Assembly: GCA_003344405.1 (NCBI GenBank)
Contig: NOWV01000005.1
Location: 806,001 to 870,000, forward strand
Reading direction: 5' to 3'
DNA: 64,000 nucleotides
DNA from: Trichoplax sp. H2
Lineage: Eukaryota > Placozoa > Uniplacotomia > Trichoplacea
The notes under the pieces were generated by a model. It was not told the origin of the DNA. It did no database searches and saw nothing but the letters and a program-made list of their open reading frames with translations. Position numbers and translations under genes: made by a program. Every line of letters begins with the position of its first letter. The stretch's first letter is position 1. Positions 1 through 12,600 of the stretch are shown in pieces.

Positions 1-47
1 GCATGTATGCTACTCATCTAGACTAATCAATAATATATATTTTGTAG

Positions 48-1543
<1,496 letters not shown>

Positions 1544-4500
1544 GTGCTCTACTATCATTTATTAACATCGTCAATTACCTGAGATAATAAATCGATTTGT
1601 TGGTATTTTATGATTTTAAAAACTGAAAGTGAATTTGCCCTGTGATTTAGATATTTCTCTTACGTAACGACAATTCTTTAATATGTTTATATTATCGTAA
1701 ATTAAAAAAACGAATAGAATAGTATTTTACGGTAATTAATCTTACACCACTAAACTATATTTACAAAATGATATTCTTTCCGTAATGGATTATAAGTTAG
1801 AAATTAGAATCTGGCTATGTACAAGAATAGCGACATGTATCATATTCATATTTTGCGTAGTTTAATTGTGTTATCCATTAGATTATGCAGGGTTATCGTA
1901 AATCCTATACTCAAATACTGGAATGTTTGTAGCTTATCCTAGCTATATCATCAAGTAATCCTTCTATGACATACGTGCATTATATATATTAAGTCAGTAA
2001 CGGTCTACATAACATAATATCGGAATAGATCTGAAAGTAGCAAGTAAAACAAATTAGAATAAATTATAATCTTATTACGAATTGAGTAATTGCTGGTTGA
2101 TAAAACTTATTATCTGTTCTCATTCAGGTTATATCATTTCTTTTGGACTCATGTAAAATTTAATGTATTACATTTGATTCTTGAGCATTTCAATTTGACA
2201 TGTTAATGTTTTGTGAATGTAATCTATTTGGATTAAAATTTTACTTCTCTACAATATATGATACTCGTAAACTTGAAAGTTCATAAATAATTTGTATATT
2301 TAGTAAAACGTATAGCCATAGAATATTTTATTCATTACAACGAATAAGTGTTGATGTCAGCGTGCTCATGGAATATTTTCTCCAATCAGTGGCATACATC
2401 TGACATGTTCAATGATGTATATCTCACAAATATACATTTTTCCTAGTTTGAAGACTTTATAATCATAATAAGGCAATGAATCTTTAATGAAACCAAATTA
2501 TCCTCCACGTAATTGTAACTGATACTCATGAAGGAAACTTGTGGATGGTAGTATTTGCAGTTACAATTACATCTATATACAATCTCTAACGCGTAAAAAA
2601 AGTATTAAGGTTACTATTATCGAAACTACCGTAGTCTTTTAATGATAAAAGAAGTTGAAAATCATAATTTTTAATTTAACTACATACATTACCAGATATA
2701 GAGTATCAATCATTAAAAATTCAATAGATATTAAAACTTACCTTTATCTAATAAAATCAAACTAGTTACTAATCCGATTTAAATATAATCAGATACGGAG
2801 CAGTTATTATATTTACAAATGCATGTTCTAATCTTTCTTGTGCTTGATTGATTCCGTGGCATACGTATATCAATTTAATATTATTGCATTCTTACTTTTA
2901 ATTTTGAAAGAAATTCTACTAAAGTAATACGTACTTATTTCAAGATAATTTAACGCTAATTAGCATCTTAGTACGAGATATCTTTTTAATATGTACCATA
3001 AATCACAGAAAGAATATACATTCCAGAGATCTTTCAATTATATTTATTTACACCATCTCATGACGATAAAGTTATATATACGCGTACATTCGTATTATTT
3101 AATTCATAGTACAAGATTCCTATGGTGGTGTAATATCTGCATTGCTGCTAGTAAATTAGAATCGGTAGAAATGATGGACTTCATCTTGGTGCGATGAATA
3201 CTGTGTAGTGTGAAATCATTTTCTAAATATGTATGTATTAGTTTGTAATGCTGAATGTGCTACATGACATAAAATAAATACAGTAGATTGAATATTATTT
3301 CAACGAGACTATGTTGCAACGACAAATATTCAAATACATTGTCATGATATAAACATCAGTATATACTATTAAAGCTAGAATATTGTTTTATCACTTATTA
3401 TCTCAATTATATAATGAATTATCACCCTACCATTTATGAGGCAACAATCAAACTATTTGAAATTTCTGGATTCTATAATATACTTGTACTTATATTCGAT
3501 GGTATACTTGATTAAGTAAACAAAGGCAAGAGTATCGGCATTGCTTTTTGATGACTTTTCATCAAGGTCGATAAGTGCTACCAGTACCAACAGGCTTCCA
3601 GCATGATACGGTATCGCATACGAGTATTTAGGACAAATGATCACAATGATAGATGCCTATCAACTAGTGCTTAGATATGGCATCACATTTCCATAAGAGA
3701 ATAACTATTTTGTTTTCTGTTTGCTATTGTAATTCGAAATTGATTGATTGCAAGACAAGCACAGTATCGTAATCTCTTTTTCATACAATAATAATTTTAT
3801 TTTGGAAAGAGCAGAGTTGTATAGCTATTGTAATCTATCAACTATTTCATCTGAGACGGTATTGAAATTTTACAATTAATTGATTTTAATTAAGGTAAAG
3901 ATATTAGTCAGATGCAATCTACATATGTTGCTAACTTAGCCCTCTCAATAGGATTAAGCTTAGAGTTACTGCTGACGACGATTAATGTGACAACTGAGCT
4001 TCCTACAGCTCAAAAGGTACTCCGATTATAATTATTGTACTGTATCTTGCATTTAACCCTATACTGGTTAACTACCCTTACCCCAATGCAAAGTCTGTGA
4101 TAGTTTTGCTTACGTGTAGTTCTTAATGTGGTCCTTCAATATATAAATATTGTCTTACTGTAAGTAGTAAAATATCGATTGCAATATGTATTACTGTAAA
4201 TGTCTATCATTACATAATTTAAGAATCCTCAATGGATCTCACCAATACCAGTGGATTCTTCCTTGGAGAACTCGGTTGTGAATCTATATAGTAGTCTTAA
4301 AATATTAGCACAATGTTAGCACATTATTTGTCCTACTTGATAAATTTTGAATTGTGACATTACATAATATGTATACGCAATAACGAGGTTCAGTCACAGA
4401 ATTAAAGTAAACATTACTTAATGAGTAAACATTACTTAATGATTACGTAGATTAAAAGAACCGTTCCGTGTTTGTAGTTACGGTTCCCTACCAGTCATAC

Positions 4501-7161
4501 TTTAATTACACTCAATCTAAATTAAACTAAATTAAGAATGCAACGATTGAATTTGCATAAAGTCTATAATTGATTGATTAACATGAATCGGTAACGAATT
4601 GCTTGCTTCGTGTAATACTATGGGCATGACGATCAATAAACTCTTATGAATAGTAAAGTTCCGAATAGCTTTAGCGATCATACAATATTATTTGAACTTA
4701 CGGAATAAATTTGAACTATTAATTTCTTGATTACTCTTCATTACAAATTATAGAATTAATAGAACTATTTTATGCCATATAACTTAAGTTTTACGGGACT
4801 GTTAGACTGTTATAGGAAAACAGTCTGATAAACTGACGACTTTAAGAAAATTTAACGAGATTAATGATCATAAAAATGTTCAAAGCGATACTTTAACTTA
4901 TTTTTCTTTTATATCCAAACAATAGATAAGAGTTAAACTAAGTGACCTCTTTCCAGTCCAGATCTTAATGAATAATATATGTAACGGTGCTCGATGATAT
5001 TTTTTCAATTATTTTATCTACCCAGCTACAGTATTAATTAAAGTTTAACGACTACATTCAAATAGCGATATTGAATTACTTTTATTGTGGTCCTTGATTA
5101 ATATCTTATTTATTCATAATACACGCATATTCCTGGTCCTTGTCTAAATTAACATACGAGTATCCTTGTGACTCGTAATGTGCCATGACATCTAAAGGAT
5201 TAATTATTTCCCTACTTCACTAGTGATGATGCTACATTAATAAGGAACTCTTTATCAAGATGCATTTTAGTATGGCAGTAGACAAATTTTTATCAATTTC
5301 CCTTAGTTTCTGTTTCCAATCTTGCGCTAGCCTGAAGTGGTTATTGTAACCTCATCAAATTACCCGAATAGTTGTCTACTGATGCTATTTTCTGGTTGCT
5401 ATGCTACTTGGAATATTGAACACTATTTTACTACAGTATTCAATTGCGGTAATTATTTGTTTACTCGGTCTAATTTTCTGATTACTGTATTACGTTAACA
5501 GAAAGATACAGAGTGATTGTATTCTGATTTTAGCGCAGCGTTAATGCGGAGATAGTAGAGGATTACTTCTTACTATGTTGTTGCATTTAGATGTTTGTCT
5601 ACTGGGCCTATTTCCCGGTTTGGGATAATATTAGCTAGTTGATATTAGCCGACTATCTTATTTTAGGTTAGTTATTTGCTCACGCATCTGGTGCTATTTT
5701 TCAATTGTTATACGATATCAATCATGGACTACTAAAATTTTTTTGGCAGTCTTTGTATAAATATAATATTTTCTAAATTGTATTTTGTTGCGTTGATTGA
5801 CTAATTTGTCTACCATCCTATTTTTCGAATGCTATTGTGAAAGGTCATCCATACGAAGATGTTATTCCTATGTATTTTCGTAATCTAGTCGCTTAATTAA
5901 TTATATATTCGTACTTTTTTGCTTTATTAGAACGTTTGCTTTACGTGAAAATATCAATTGAATACTATTTCAAATAAAGTTACGATAACAGACTAGCAAT
6001 ATGATAAAGGAATGACAGCAAGGGTAAGATATGCTATGTTAATAGAATACAAGGCAAATAGTCGCAAGTTTAAAATTCCATATACAGTTTCCTCTTTCAC
6101 TAGAATCAAAATGAGGAAACACCCAACGTAGAACCATTCTTCCTGCTTTCAACCGGTAATATCTTTGAGATTACAGTATATCGACGTAGATGATTATGAA
6201 GAGATCCGTTACTTAATTATTGATGCACGTGATTTAGGGTGTAAGATTGTTCATGACTAATTGTCTTCGCTAATTTTTATTGACATAACAGGAATAGTTT
6301 ACCTTATTGTAATTTAATAGGCAACTGAGACAATTTAGACAATAAGAGGTTTGTTATTTCTAGCAGCATTTAGTTATTTATCTTCAAATTACAATAGATT
6401 TAACGACCTAATTAACTAAATTAGGCTTGCCTCCTTCTTTAATGAATAATAAACTAGCAGCAAATTGTTAACTTTAGCATCTCATTTGACGACGATATAA
6501 AGATCAATAATCGTCTAATGATGTATCATTTAGAAAAATACCAATTAACCGAAAAAGAAATTATAATTTTCGCTAATAAGCAAGGGCAGATCACAATATG
6601 AATGCTAAAAAGTGTCGTAACTCGTGACGGATTACATAATGATCTATTAATTAGCCATAATGAGATAAATTAGATTATTATTATTATCTGCAGGGTTAGA
6701 AACGATAGCAAGTTCCTTATAATATAATCCACTAGCCATTTATGATAAAGAATATTGGAACATTAATTTCAACATGATCATTATACTTTTAATCTACTGT
6801 ATTTATTCGTATATATGCAACAAAATCGTCATATCGTTATTAATTTATGTACTATTATTATTCAAAATCAAATAGTTTTAATGACGCATGTTTTGGCTTG
6901 CAATGAAGGTTCAAATCCTATCGTTACTAATGCAAATACTCATTAAATCATTACTAACCAGACCAAAGTCAACATTCGTCAACACCCAACCGTTTATTTA
7001 TTGACATTTGATGATTCACAAATAGAAAATCTCCTTCGCATTCAATGGGTAAGCTATAAAAGTAGGTTACAAGGCGGAAGTTTTACATTTTCTGTCTTGC
7101 CTGCTGTGCGAAACAAGGTATTATAAATCGTTTGTTTCATTTTAACTTTAAAGTATGCAGA
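1544..7161. other. Gene-poor AT-rich stretch with a few protein-like tracts
   Basis: No gene recognised. The short start-to-stop ORFs here do not look like proteins. Two stop-free tracts on the plus strand read like decayed or single exons. The first is 3896-4016, about 40 codons ending AAG before a GTACTC donor-like site. The second is about 6180-6260, a tract containing DDYEEIRYLIIDARDLGCKI. A third and longer tract at 6770-7126 is listed separately. The stretch 5370-5840 contains five diverged copies of a TTTGTCTACT...CTATTTTCTGGTTGCTAT-like phrase. Confidence 0.5.
6770..7126 (+). pseudogene. Possible decayed coding tract, unrecognised
   Basis: One reading frame stays open for about 119 codons with a single internal stop (TAA at 6944-6946). 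This is unusual in sequence this AT-rich. The 3' half (6947-7126) is 60 codons and reads with protein-like composition, for example HPTVYLLTFDDSQIENLLRI. There are GT dinucleotides at IQW|GTAAGC and AAC AAG|GTATTA. No start codon or family is recognisable. It could be an exon pair of an undetected gene, a pseudogene, or chance. It ends about 135 bp before the peptide-precursor gene at 7262, but no relation is implied. Confidence 0.3.
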
Positions 7162-7261
7162 GTATAAAAAATCGACTAACTTGAAAGCGTACATTATAGA
7201 TGGCATCATGTAATCACTAAATTTAATATTTTAATATATTGATTTACTTAGGATAGTTAAA
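7162..7261 (+). promoter_or_regulatory. Possible promoter of the 7.3 kb peptide gene
   Basis: A TATAAAAAA-type box lies about 95 bp before the ATG, and the segment then becomes very AT-rich. A CTTAG 10 bp before the ATG could instead be a 3' splice site of a 5'-UTR intron. Only the motif is seen; its use is not demonstrated. Confidence 0.3.
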
Positions 7262-7809
7262 ATGAACATGAAATTGGCTTTGATTGCCTCCTTACTTTTG
7301 TTGGCTGTTATTGTCAACGCTGAGGAAGAGAAAACTCCAGTCCGTGAAGAAAATGAAGATGAAGAATCACAATTGCGTGAACTCGAAGAGGAAGATTCAC
7401 CTGTGCGTGAATTGGAAGATGATGAAGAAGAAGAAATTGCCAGCCGTATGAACGAAGACAAACTCGTAAGTTCAGGATAAGCGTGCATTGACCTATTTAG
7501 TCAAAAATTCTAAGGTTTCCAACTCAACCGGCACTACTGCAACATTTGGCCATACTTTCAGTATTCTTTCAGACTATACGTAGAACTATCGTTTAAATTG
7601 CTAATTTTAAAATTCTGTACCTACGATATCGTCGCTTTATCAATAAATTAATTATACTTTTCTTGTGCTAGTGGAGTCGTCGTCGCCGCCGCTGGGTCTC
7701 TTCTCGTCGTCGCCTTGTCTTTCGTCGCCGCTTTATCTATTATCGTCGTCGCTATATCATTTATCGTCGCCGCTTTCTCTCCACTCGTCGCCGTTGGGGA
7801 AAAAAATAA
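7262..7809 (+). CDS. Secreted cationic peptide precursor, two exons, amidation-type C-terminus (copy I)
   Basis: Exon 1 is 7262-7465 (68 codons, donor CTC|GTAAGT). Exon 2 is 7672-7809 (45 codons plus TAA, acceptor TGTGCTAG). Both are phase 0. Residues 1-20 are a signal peptide (MNMKLALIASLLLLAVIVNA). Residues 21-68 are Glu/Asp-rich with a thrice-used V/L-R-E-L/E phrase. Exon 2 starts W-S and carries Arg triplets every six or seven residues separated by aromatic/aliphatic residues (RRRLVF, RRRFIYY, RRRYIIY, RRRFLST). It ends RRRW-GKK-stop, so peptidylglycine amidation would leave an amidated Trp. AATAAA follows at 7844-7849. The plan of signal, acidic spacer, basic tail and GKK is like Hydra arminin antimicrobial precursors; that similarity is architectural, and antimicrobial or signalling activity is inference. 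The splice is unproven, but the same layout recurs in two other copies. Confidence 0.8.
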
Positions 7810-8969
7810 ATTTGCCGTAGTGGTATATAGTAGCATGAATAAGAATAAACTAAATCATCGGCAATAAATAAGGATCGCTTGAGATCATTGTTTACTCAAT
7901 TCTGACCATTTAATACAGCGCGATGCTTTCTTAACTTGATTATTATGATGCTAGAATGATGTAAAACGCAATAAAGATCAACTATTTGCAATATAAAGTA
8001 CTTGTGATTTTATGTATTGTTGGTAAAAATTAAAGTTAAGGTTGTAAGCAATCACAGTGTAGGATCATCTTAACATAATTATTCGCTTATTTTGAAGACT
8101 ATTTCCGAAATTCAGTTAGGTCAAGACTGGTTAGAATACATTAGCGATTATTAACCAAAATTGACTGGAGATTGTAAGCAACCACAGTTTGTAATCACCT
8201 CTACATAATTATTCGCTTATTTTTTGAAGACTATTTCCGTAATCCAGTTAGGTCGAGACTAAGAACACACTAGTGCTTATAAACCAAAAACTAATCCTAC
8301 TCATTGTTTGTGACGGCTCTATTTACATATCAGTGTAAAATAGTAACGCGTTAGAGGCAGTCGTTTATGAAACCGGTATTCCAGTTCGACCAGCAATGGT
8401 TCATTTGCAAAATTTTAGCTAAGAGTTAAATCAATTAAATTAAACTCGAATAACCTTAAGTGATTAATTAAGGAGAAATGAATCTATAGAGGATTTAATA
8501 TAGGTAAATTATCATCTATTCTATAGATTGTAGGAGTCTAATAATCTAGATCCGTATCAACATGACTGAGATTCCTAGAATTTCAGCTACAGATATAGTT
8601 AAAGTTATTGCGTTTTATATCTCCATTTTCAAGTAAAGTATGGATAGTCACGCATGCTAACTTTAAGCAGATGATTTTCTAAAAAAGTAACAGCGATAGC
8701 AATTATTTCCATTTCTAGTTTGACTTACGATCAGATTATTGATTGAATCAGGCTGTAAACCGAATTTTAACACCTAAAGAAAATGTAGTTGATAAATTTT
8801 CAATTTACTATCAATCATCTCTGTGACTAGCTATACCATTCACTGGCATCACATGTTTATGTTATTAAAGTATAACGCTATTTGGTTTTGAAAGCGTAAG
8901 AAGAAGATACTATTTATAATAAAACTTAGTGAATATTATGTTATTTTCAGTCACTCTAATAGCTGTGAT
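7810..8969. other. Intergenic, with a small tandem duplication
   Basis: No gene is recognised after the polyadenylation signal. A stop-free plus-strand phrase around 8350-8424 (containing LEAVVYETGIPVRPAMVHLQ) looks protein-like but is isolated. Confidence 0.4.
8040..8266. repeat. Two-copy tandem repeat, about 130-bp period
   Basis: Copy one (about 8040-8135) and copy two (about 8168-8266) share TTGTAAGCAA-CACAGT, CATAATTATTCGCTTATTTT and GAAGACTATTTCCG-AAT-CAGTTAGGTC with scattered substitutions. Confidence 0.8.
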
Positions 8970-9140
8970 TATCACAAACAGCTACTGCATTAAGAGTCCA
9001 TTTGTTCAAACGTAAAACATAAACAATCGCTGACAGCCTTCGCATCGACACTATTTAGCTAGACTAAAATATACTGTATATCGATTATTCATCGGTTAGA
9101 TGTTGAGTGCAATCAATGAAGCTAATATAGCAGTCATAGT
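8970..9140. repeat. 171-bp direct duplication, copy A (left of assembly gap)
   Basis: This matches 9492-9662 base for base except two transitions that I could find. The right border (GTCATAGT) is followed here by GTGATGGAGGG. Confidence 0.9.
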
Positions 9141-9471
9141 GTGATGGAGGGTTCGATATCTCAGAGGATTGAGATTTAGTCGCCATTTACAATTATTACA
9201 ACAAAGGGTTTATAAAAGTTATGCTTTATTGTAGGTTAGTAATGTGAAGTACAGTGAGGTTGTTACGGTAGATCAGCGTGCAAGCTGTCGTGAGTAAAGA
9301 GTAGAAGTATTAGACTGTGAGAGACTAACTAGAGGACTAACTGAGAGGCTAATGAACTCTGAGGTAGAAATCGCCGGTATTTATAGTTTTAAAGATAGAG
9401 CACATGCAGAGAATAGGATTGTGGAATTAGATACAACATATACCATAACAGGTTACAAAATAGCAGATGAT
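9141..9471 (+). mobile_element. Unique segment between duplicate copies, possible start of an unassembled element
   Basis: The segment begins TGTGATGGAGGG where the other copy of the flank continues with unrelated sequence. It runs into the gap with an open reading frame from the ATG at 9352 (40 codons before the Ns, starting MNSEVEIAGIYSFKDRAHAE). The frame is not recognised. The arrangement fits the 5' end of an inserted element in one haplotype; a gag-like ORF is only a guess. Confidence 0.3.
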
Positions 9472-9491
9472 NNNNNNNNNNNNNNNNNNNN
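9472..9491. other. Assembly gap, 20 Ns
   Basis: Twenty consecutive N characters, probably a placeholder of arbitrary length. Confidence 1.
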
Positions 9492-9662
9492 TATCACAAA
9501 CAGCTACTGCATTAAGAGTCCATTTGTTCAAACGTAAAACATAAACAATCGCTGACAGCCTTCGCATCGACACTATTTAGCTAGACTAAAGTATACTGTA
9601 TATCGATTATTCATCGGTTAGATGTTGAGTGCAATCAACGAAGCTAATATAGCAGTCATAGT
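9492..9662. repeat. 171-bp direct duplication, copy B (right of assembly gap)
   Basis: This begins immediately at the gap edge, which suggests it is the overhang of a second contig rather than a true repeat. It then continues into unique sequence (TATCTCTTTG). Confidence 0.9.
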
Positions 9663-12084
9663 ATCTCTTTGAATCCGCCAATATTATCTTGTCCACGATA
9701 TTGATCGCCAGGACATGCTAACAATAAGTTTAATTACTTTAAGTGATGAGGATACTATTTAGATACCGTTATTGGTACTGCATACGATAAGAACATCAGA
9801 TATAATTGCACAGTCTCGACTGCTTTGCTGATTACTAGCTGCTCGTCAATCACCTGATGATCTTGTATCGCTTATTGCTCTGTACTCTAGGTGAAGAGAT
9901 GAATTTTTGTTGCGATCAATTTAATCTGTATAATCGCATTTATAAACCTAATAATTTCTTGTAGTAACTTAAAATTGAGTATTGTCTATAGATGAAGATG
10001 AACATGGAAAAATATAAAGAAATATGGATATGTTAATTTGAATTTATTAGATATCTATGGCTTATTCCTTTTTCATTGAAATCATATATTAAATTAATAT
10101 TTAGAATTATTTGTTAGAGACATATGAGTAGGAATTTTTCGATCATTTATTGATTTGAAAGATTGAGAAAGAATATAAAATGTAGTGGTATACAAAAGAC
10201 TTCAAGTTGCTTATAAAATTTGATATAATCACCGTAGGCAAACTAATTAGAAAGCGTTCTATTGCAATAATAGTTAATCCTAACATCGTTTACAGTATCT
10301 CCTATTGGCTAAAAAGGAATGGATTAAAACTTTATTGCCCAATCTTGACCATCTTTATTCTTCAACGAATCACTTAGAACGAAGATTGTTTCTAAGGAAG
10401 CAATAGAAAGTTGCGGTAGCCAATAAGGTTAATGTTTTACATTTATTTTTTAGTTCTCATTTCTATTAATCGATAATATGACAAATTTACCTCTTTTTAT
10501 TCTTTGTGATTATATTATCATGAATGTTTATTTTTATAGTATTAAAAGTTTAATTTTACAGGTATAAAATAATATTTAATTAACGATCACCTTCCTGTCG
10601 AGAAATCGACAATGTTTAGGCTAGAATATTGTAGCGTAATAAATTCAAGCATTATTTGAACAAGATATCAAAAATATGTGTATGAAACTGGGATAGTAAT
10701 TATAGTACTGCCCAAGTACTCCTAATAGCCAGCTTGTAAGAAGTGACATTCAATTGCAATTGATTTCTGTATTTACAATGTATTAGAGGCAATATGTATT
10801 ATCCTACATATTAGTAATAAAAATTCATCTGTTGGGATAGCTATTGATGGAAATATCAAATATAATAGTGAAATAAACAGTGTACAGTTTGCAGTATTTT
10901 GCCATTTAATTCGTTAGCCACTTGTTTGCTCACCTGTTGATCACTTTGTTGACCACTTATTATCGGCCACTCTTTGTTTGTTCGTCGGACACATACGAAA
11001 TGTACAACTTAAATTTACAGTAACTATCGATAAGAATATCACTATGATTTACTAATTAATTACTCTATTTGCTACTTATGAATTATCAAGTGAATTATAT
11101 TAGCAGTAAAAACAACTCACTAGTCTAATGGTATTACATATGCGTCTTTTAAATATTGATGTTACATTTCGTAATATGTATCATATTTCATATACTCGTA
11201 TTACGGTAATATACTTTGAACATTATGTAATGTAGCGACAATGTGCTAATTTTAAGAACAAAAATGATGAATTCTGATGGACGATATACGAATTTATATG
11301 TAGTCATTGCAAGATTAGATGACCAACTAGACTGTAATTAGTAGTTCAAGTAAAATTGGTGGATTTGCTATTCACTGTATGCCTCGTCCATGCAATGTAT
11401 CTATGTAGTAGTTTATCACTTGCTTTCGTCATGTACGCGCCGACTACTAATATCATATGGGTATAATTACTTGTAAAATTGATAGTAACAACTGTAACTT
11501 TAAAATTAACCCTAAAGATAAACTTAAACTTTTGCTACTTACTGCCATTATAATCTATTTCATCTTAGAACAAAGTAACTTTAGACTAATTAAGGTAAGA
11601 AAATAACATGTGAATATATCATCGACCTATGCACTAATGTCTGCTTTATGAAGAGAAATTCAGCCGACTATCTTTAATTCTTAAATATTTTACATAAAAT
11701 ATCTCAAATTATTGATTAAACATTGCCTTTATTTCTAACCATTAATAAAATTAGATACCAACGCCCTAAATAACATGTTTTATATATATAATTATTGAAA
11801 CCGTATAAAAAGTGGTGTTTTTGCGTAAAAAAATAGAATTTTTTCAAGTTAAAAATACGAGTAAACTCTAACTATTAATATATTTTCATGTTTGGAAGGT
11901 GAGGTACCGTTAGATATGTTATAACTATAGGATAGATATCATCTAATAGCCGATAGTTGTCACGTATGCAGGCGTTATAACTAGTTTCTTATTGTATCGT
12001 AAGGCTAATGACCTTTCTACTGCTATAATACAAAAGTTATGCATACTATCGATGAATGATGTAGCACAAATTAATTAAGCTAAA
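9663..12084. other. Intergenic, no gene recognised
   Basis: AT-rich sequence. A local phrase repeated about four times, of the form GCCACTTGTTTGCTCACCTG / GATCACTTTGTTGACCACTT, stands at about 10915-10985. Nothing else can be supported. Confidence 0.5.
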
Positions 12085-12600
12085 TTATTTTTTGCCCGGC
12101 TTCCAAGGGTTACGCTTCCAGAAGCGACGACGACGACATTGTCGCCACTAAAATAAATAATAAGAACAAAGCTTAGAATCTCCATCATATTCAATTTATC
12201 AATATATTAGCTGATCAAGATATGTATACGATTAACTTGGATGTGATATTCCTTTATCAAACTGTATACTATACTATGATACAATTAGTAGGCAGTTTTA
12301 TCTATTTATCGGTGTTACCGTTAATTGATTAGACACAGTGATCTTATGGTTAGTAAATATTTATGATGCTAAACTTACTCATGCGGCTTTCTGGCCGACT
12401 TCGACCAGGTCTGCTTCATTGATATCCTTGTCTGAATCAGCTAGTGCTGACTCTTCCTCATCTTCTTCAGCTAATTCTTTATCTTCTGGAACAGATTCAA
12501 GCTCATTTTTTAAATCTTCGATTTCGGTAACGTCTTCTTCAGCTGAGATGGCAACCGCCTAGAAGAGTAAGGAGGCGACGATTAACCACTTAAATTTCAT
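12085..12600 (-). pseudogene. Cationic peptide precursor copy II, intact tail exon but two in-frame stops in exon 1
   Basis: Exon 1 (12379-12600) keeps the family plan: a hydrophobic leader starting MKFKWLIVASLLF, then an acidic spacer (EDEEESALADSDKDINE). However, codon 14 inside the leader is TAG (12559-12561), and the last codon before the GTAAGT donor is TGA (12379-12381). Exon 2 (12085-12147, acceptor TTATTTTAG) is fully open for 20 codons, begins with Trp as in copy I, holds RRRR then FWKRNPWK, and ends P-GKK-stop. Compared with copy I the tail is short and lacks the Arg-triplet array. Either it is a recent pseudogene whose tail has not yet decayed, or the stops are assembly/allelic. 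It could also be expressed from a different first exon. Confidence 0.65.

Noticed and set aside
3453-3644. 63-codon minus-strand ORF with a hydrophobic stretch (GSLLVLVALIDL)
   Set aside because: The hydrophobic part is not at the N-terminus, and the composition otherwise matches random AT-rich ORFs.
6895-6925. GGTTCAAATCC, resembling a tRNA T-arm
   Set aside because: No matching acceptor stem, D-arm or anticodon stem could be placed around it.
7648-7836. 62-codon minus-strand ORF rich in Ala/Thr/Lys
   Set aside because: It is the antisense shadow of the Arg-rich tail exon of the peptide gene. The plus-strand reading has splice sites, the family pattern and a GKK end.
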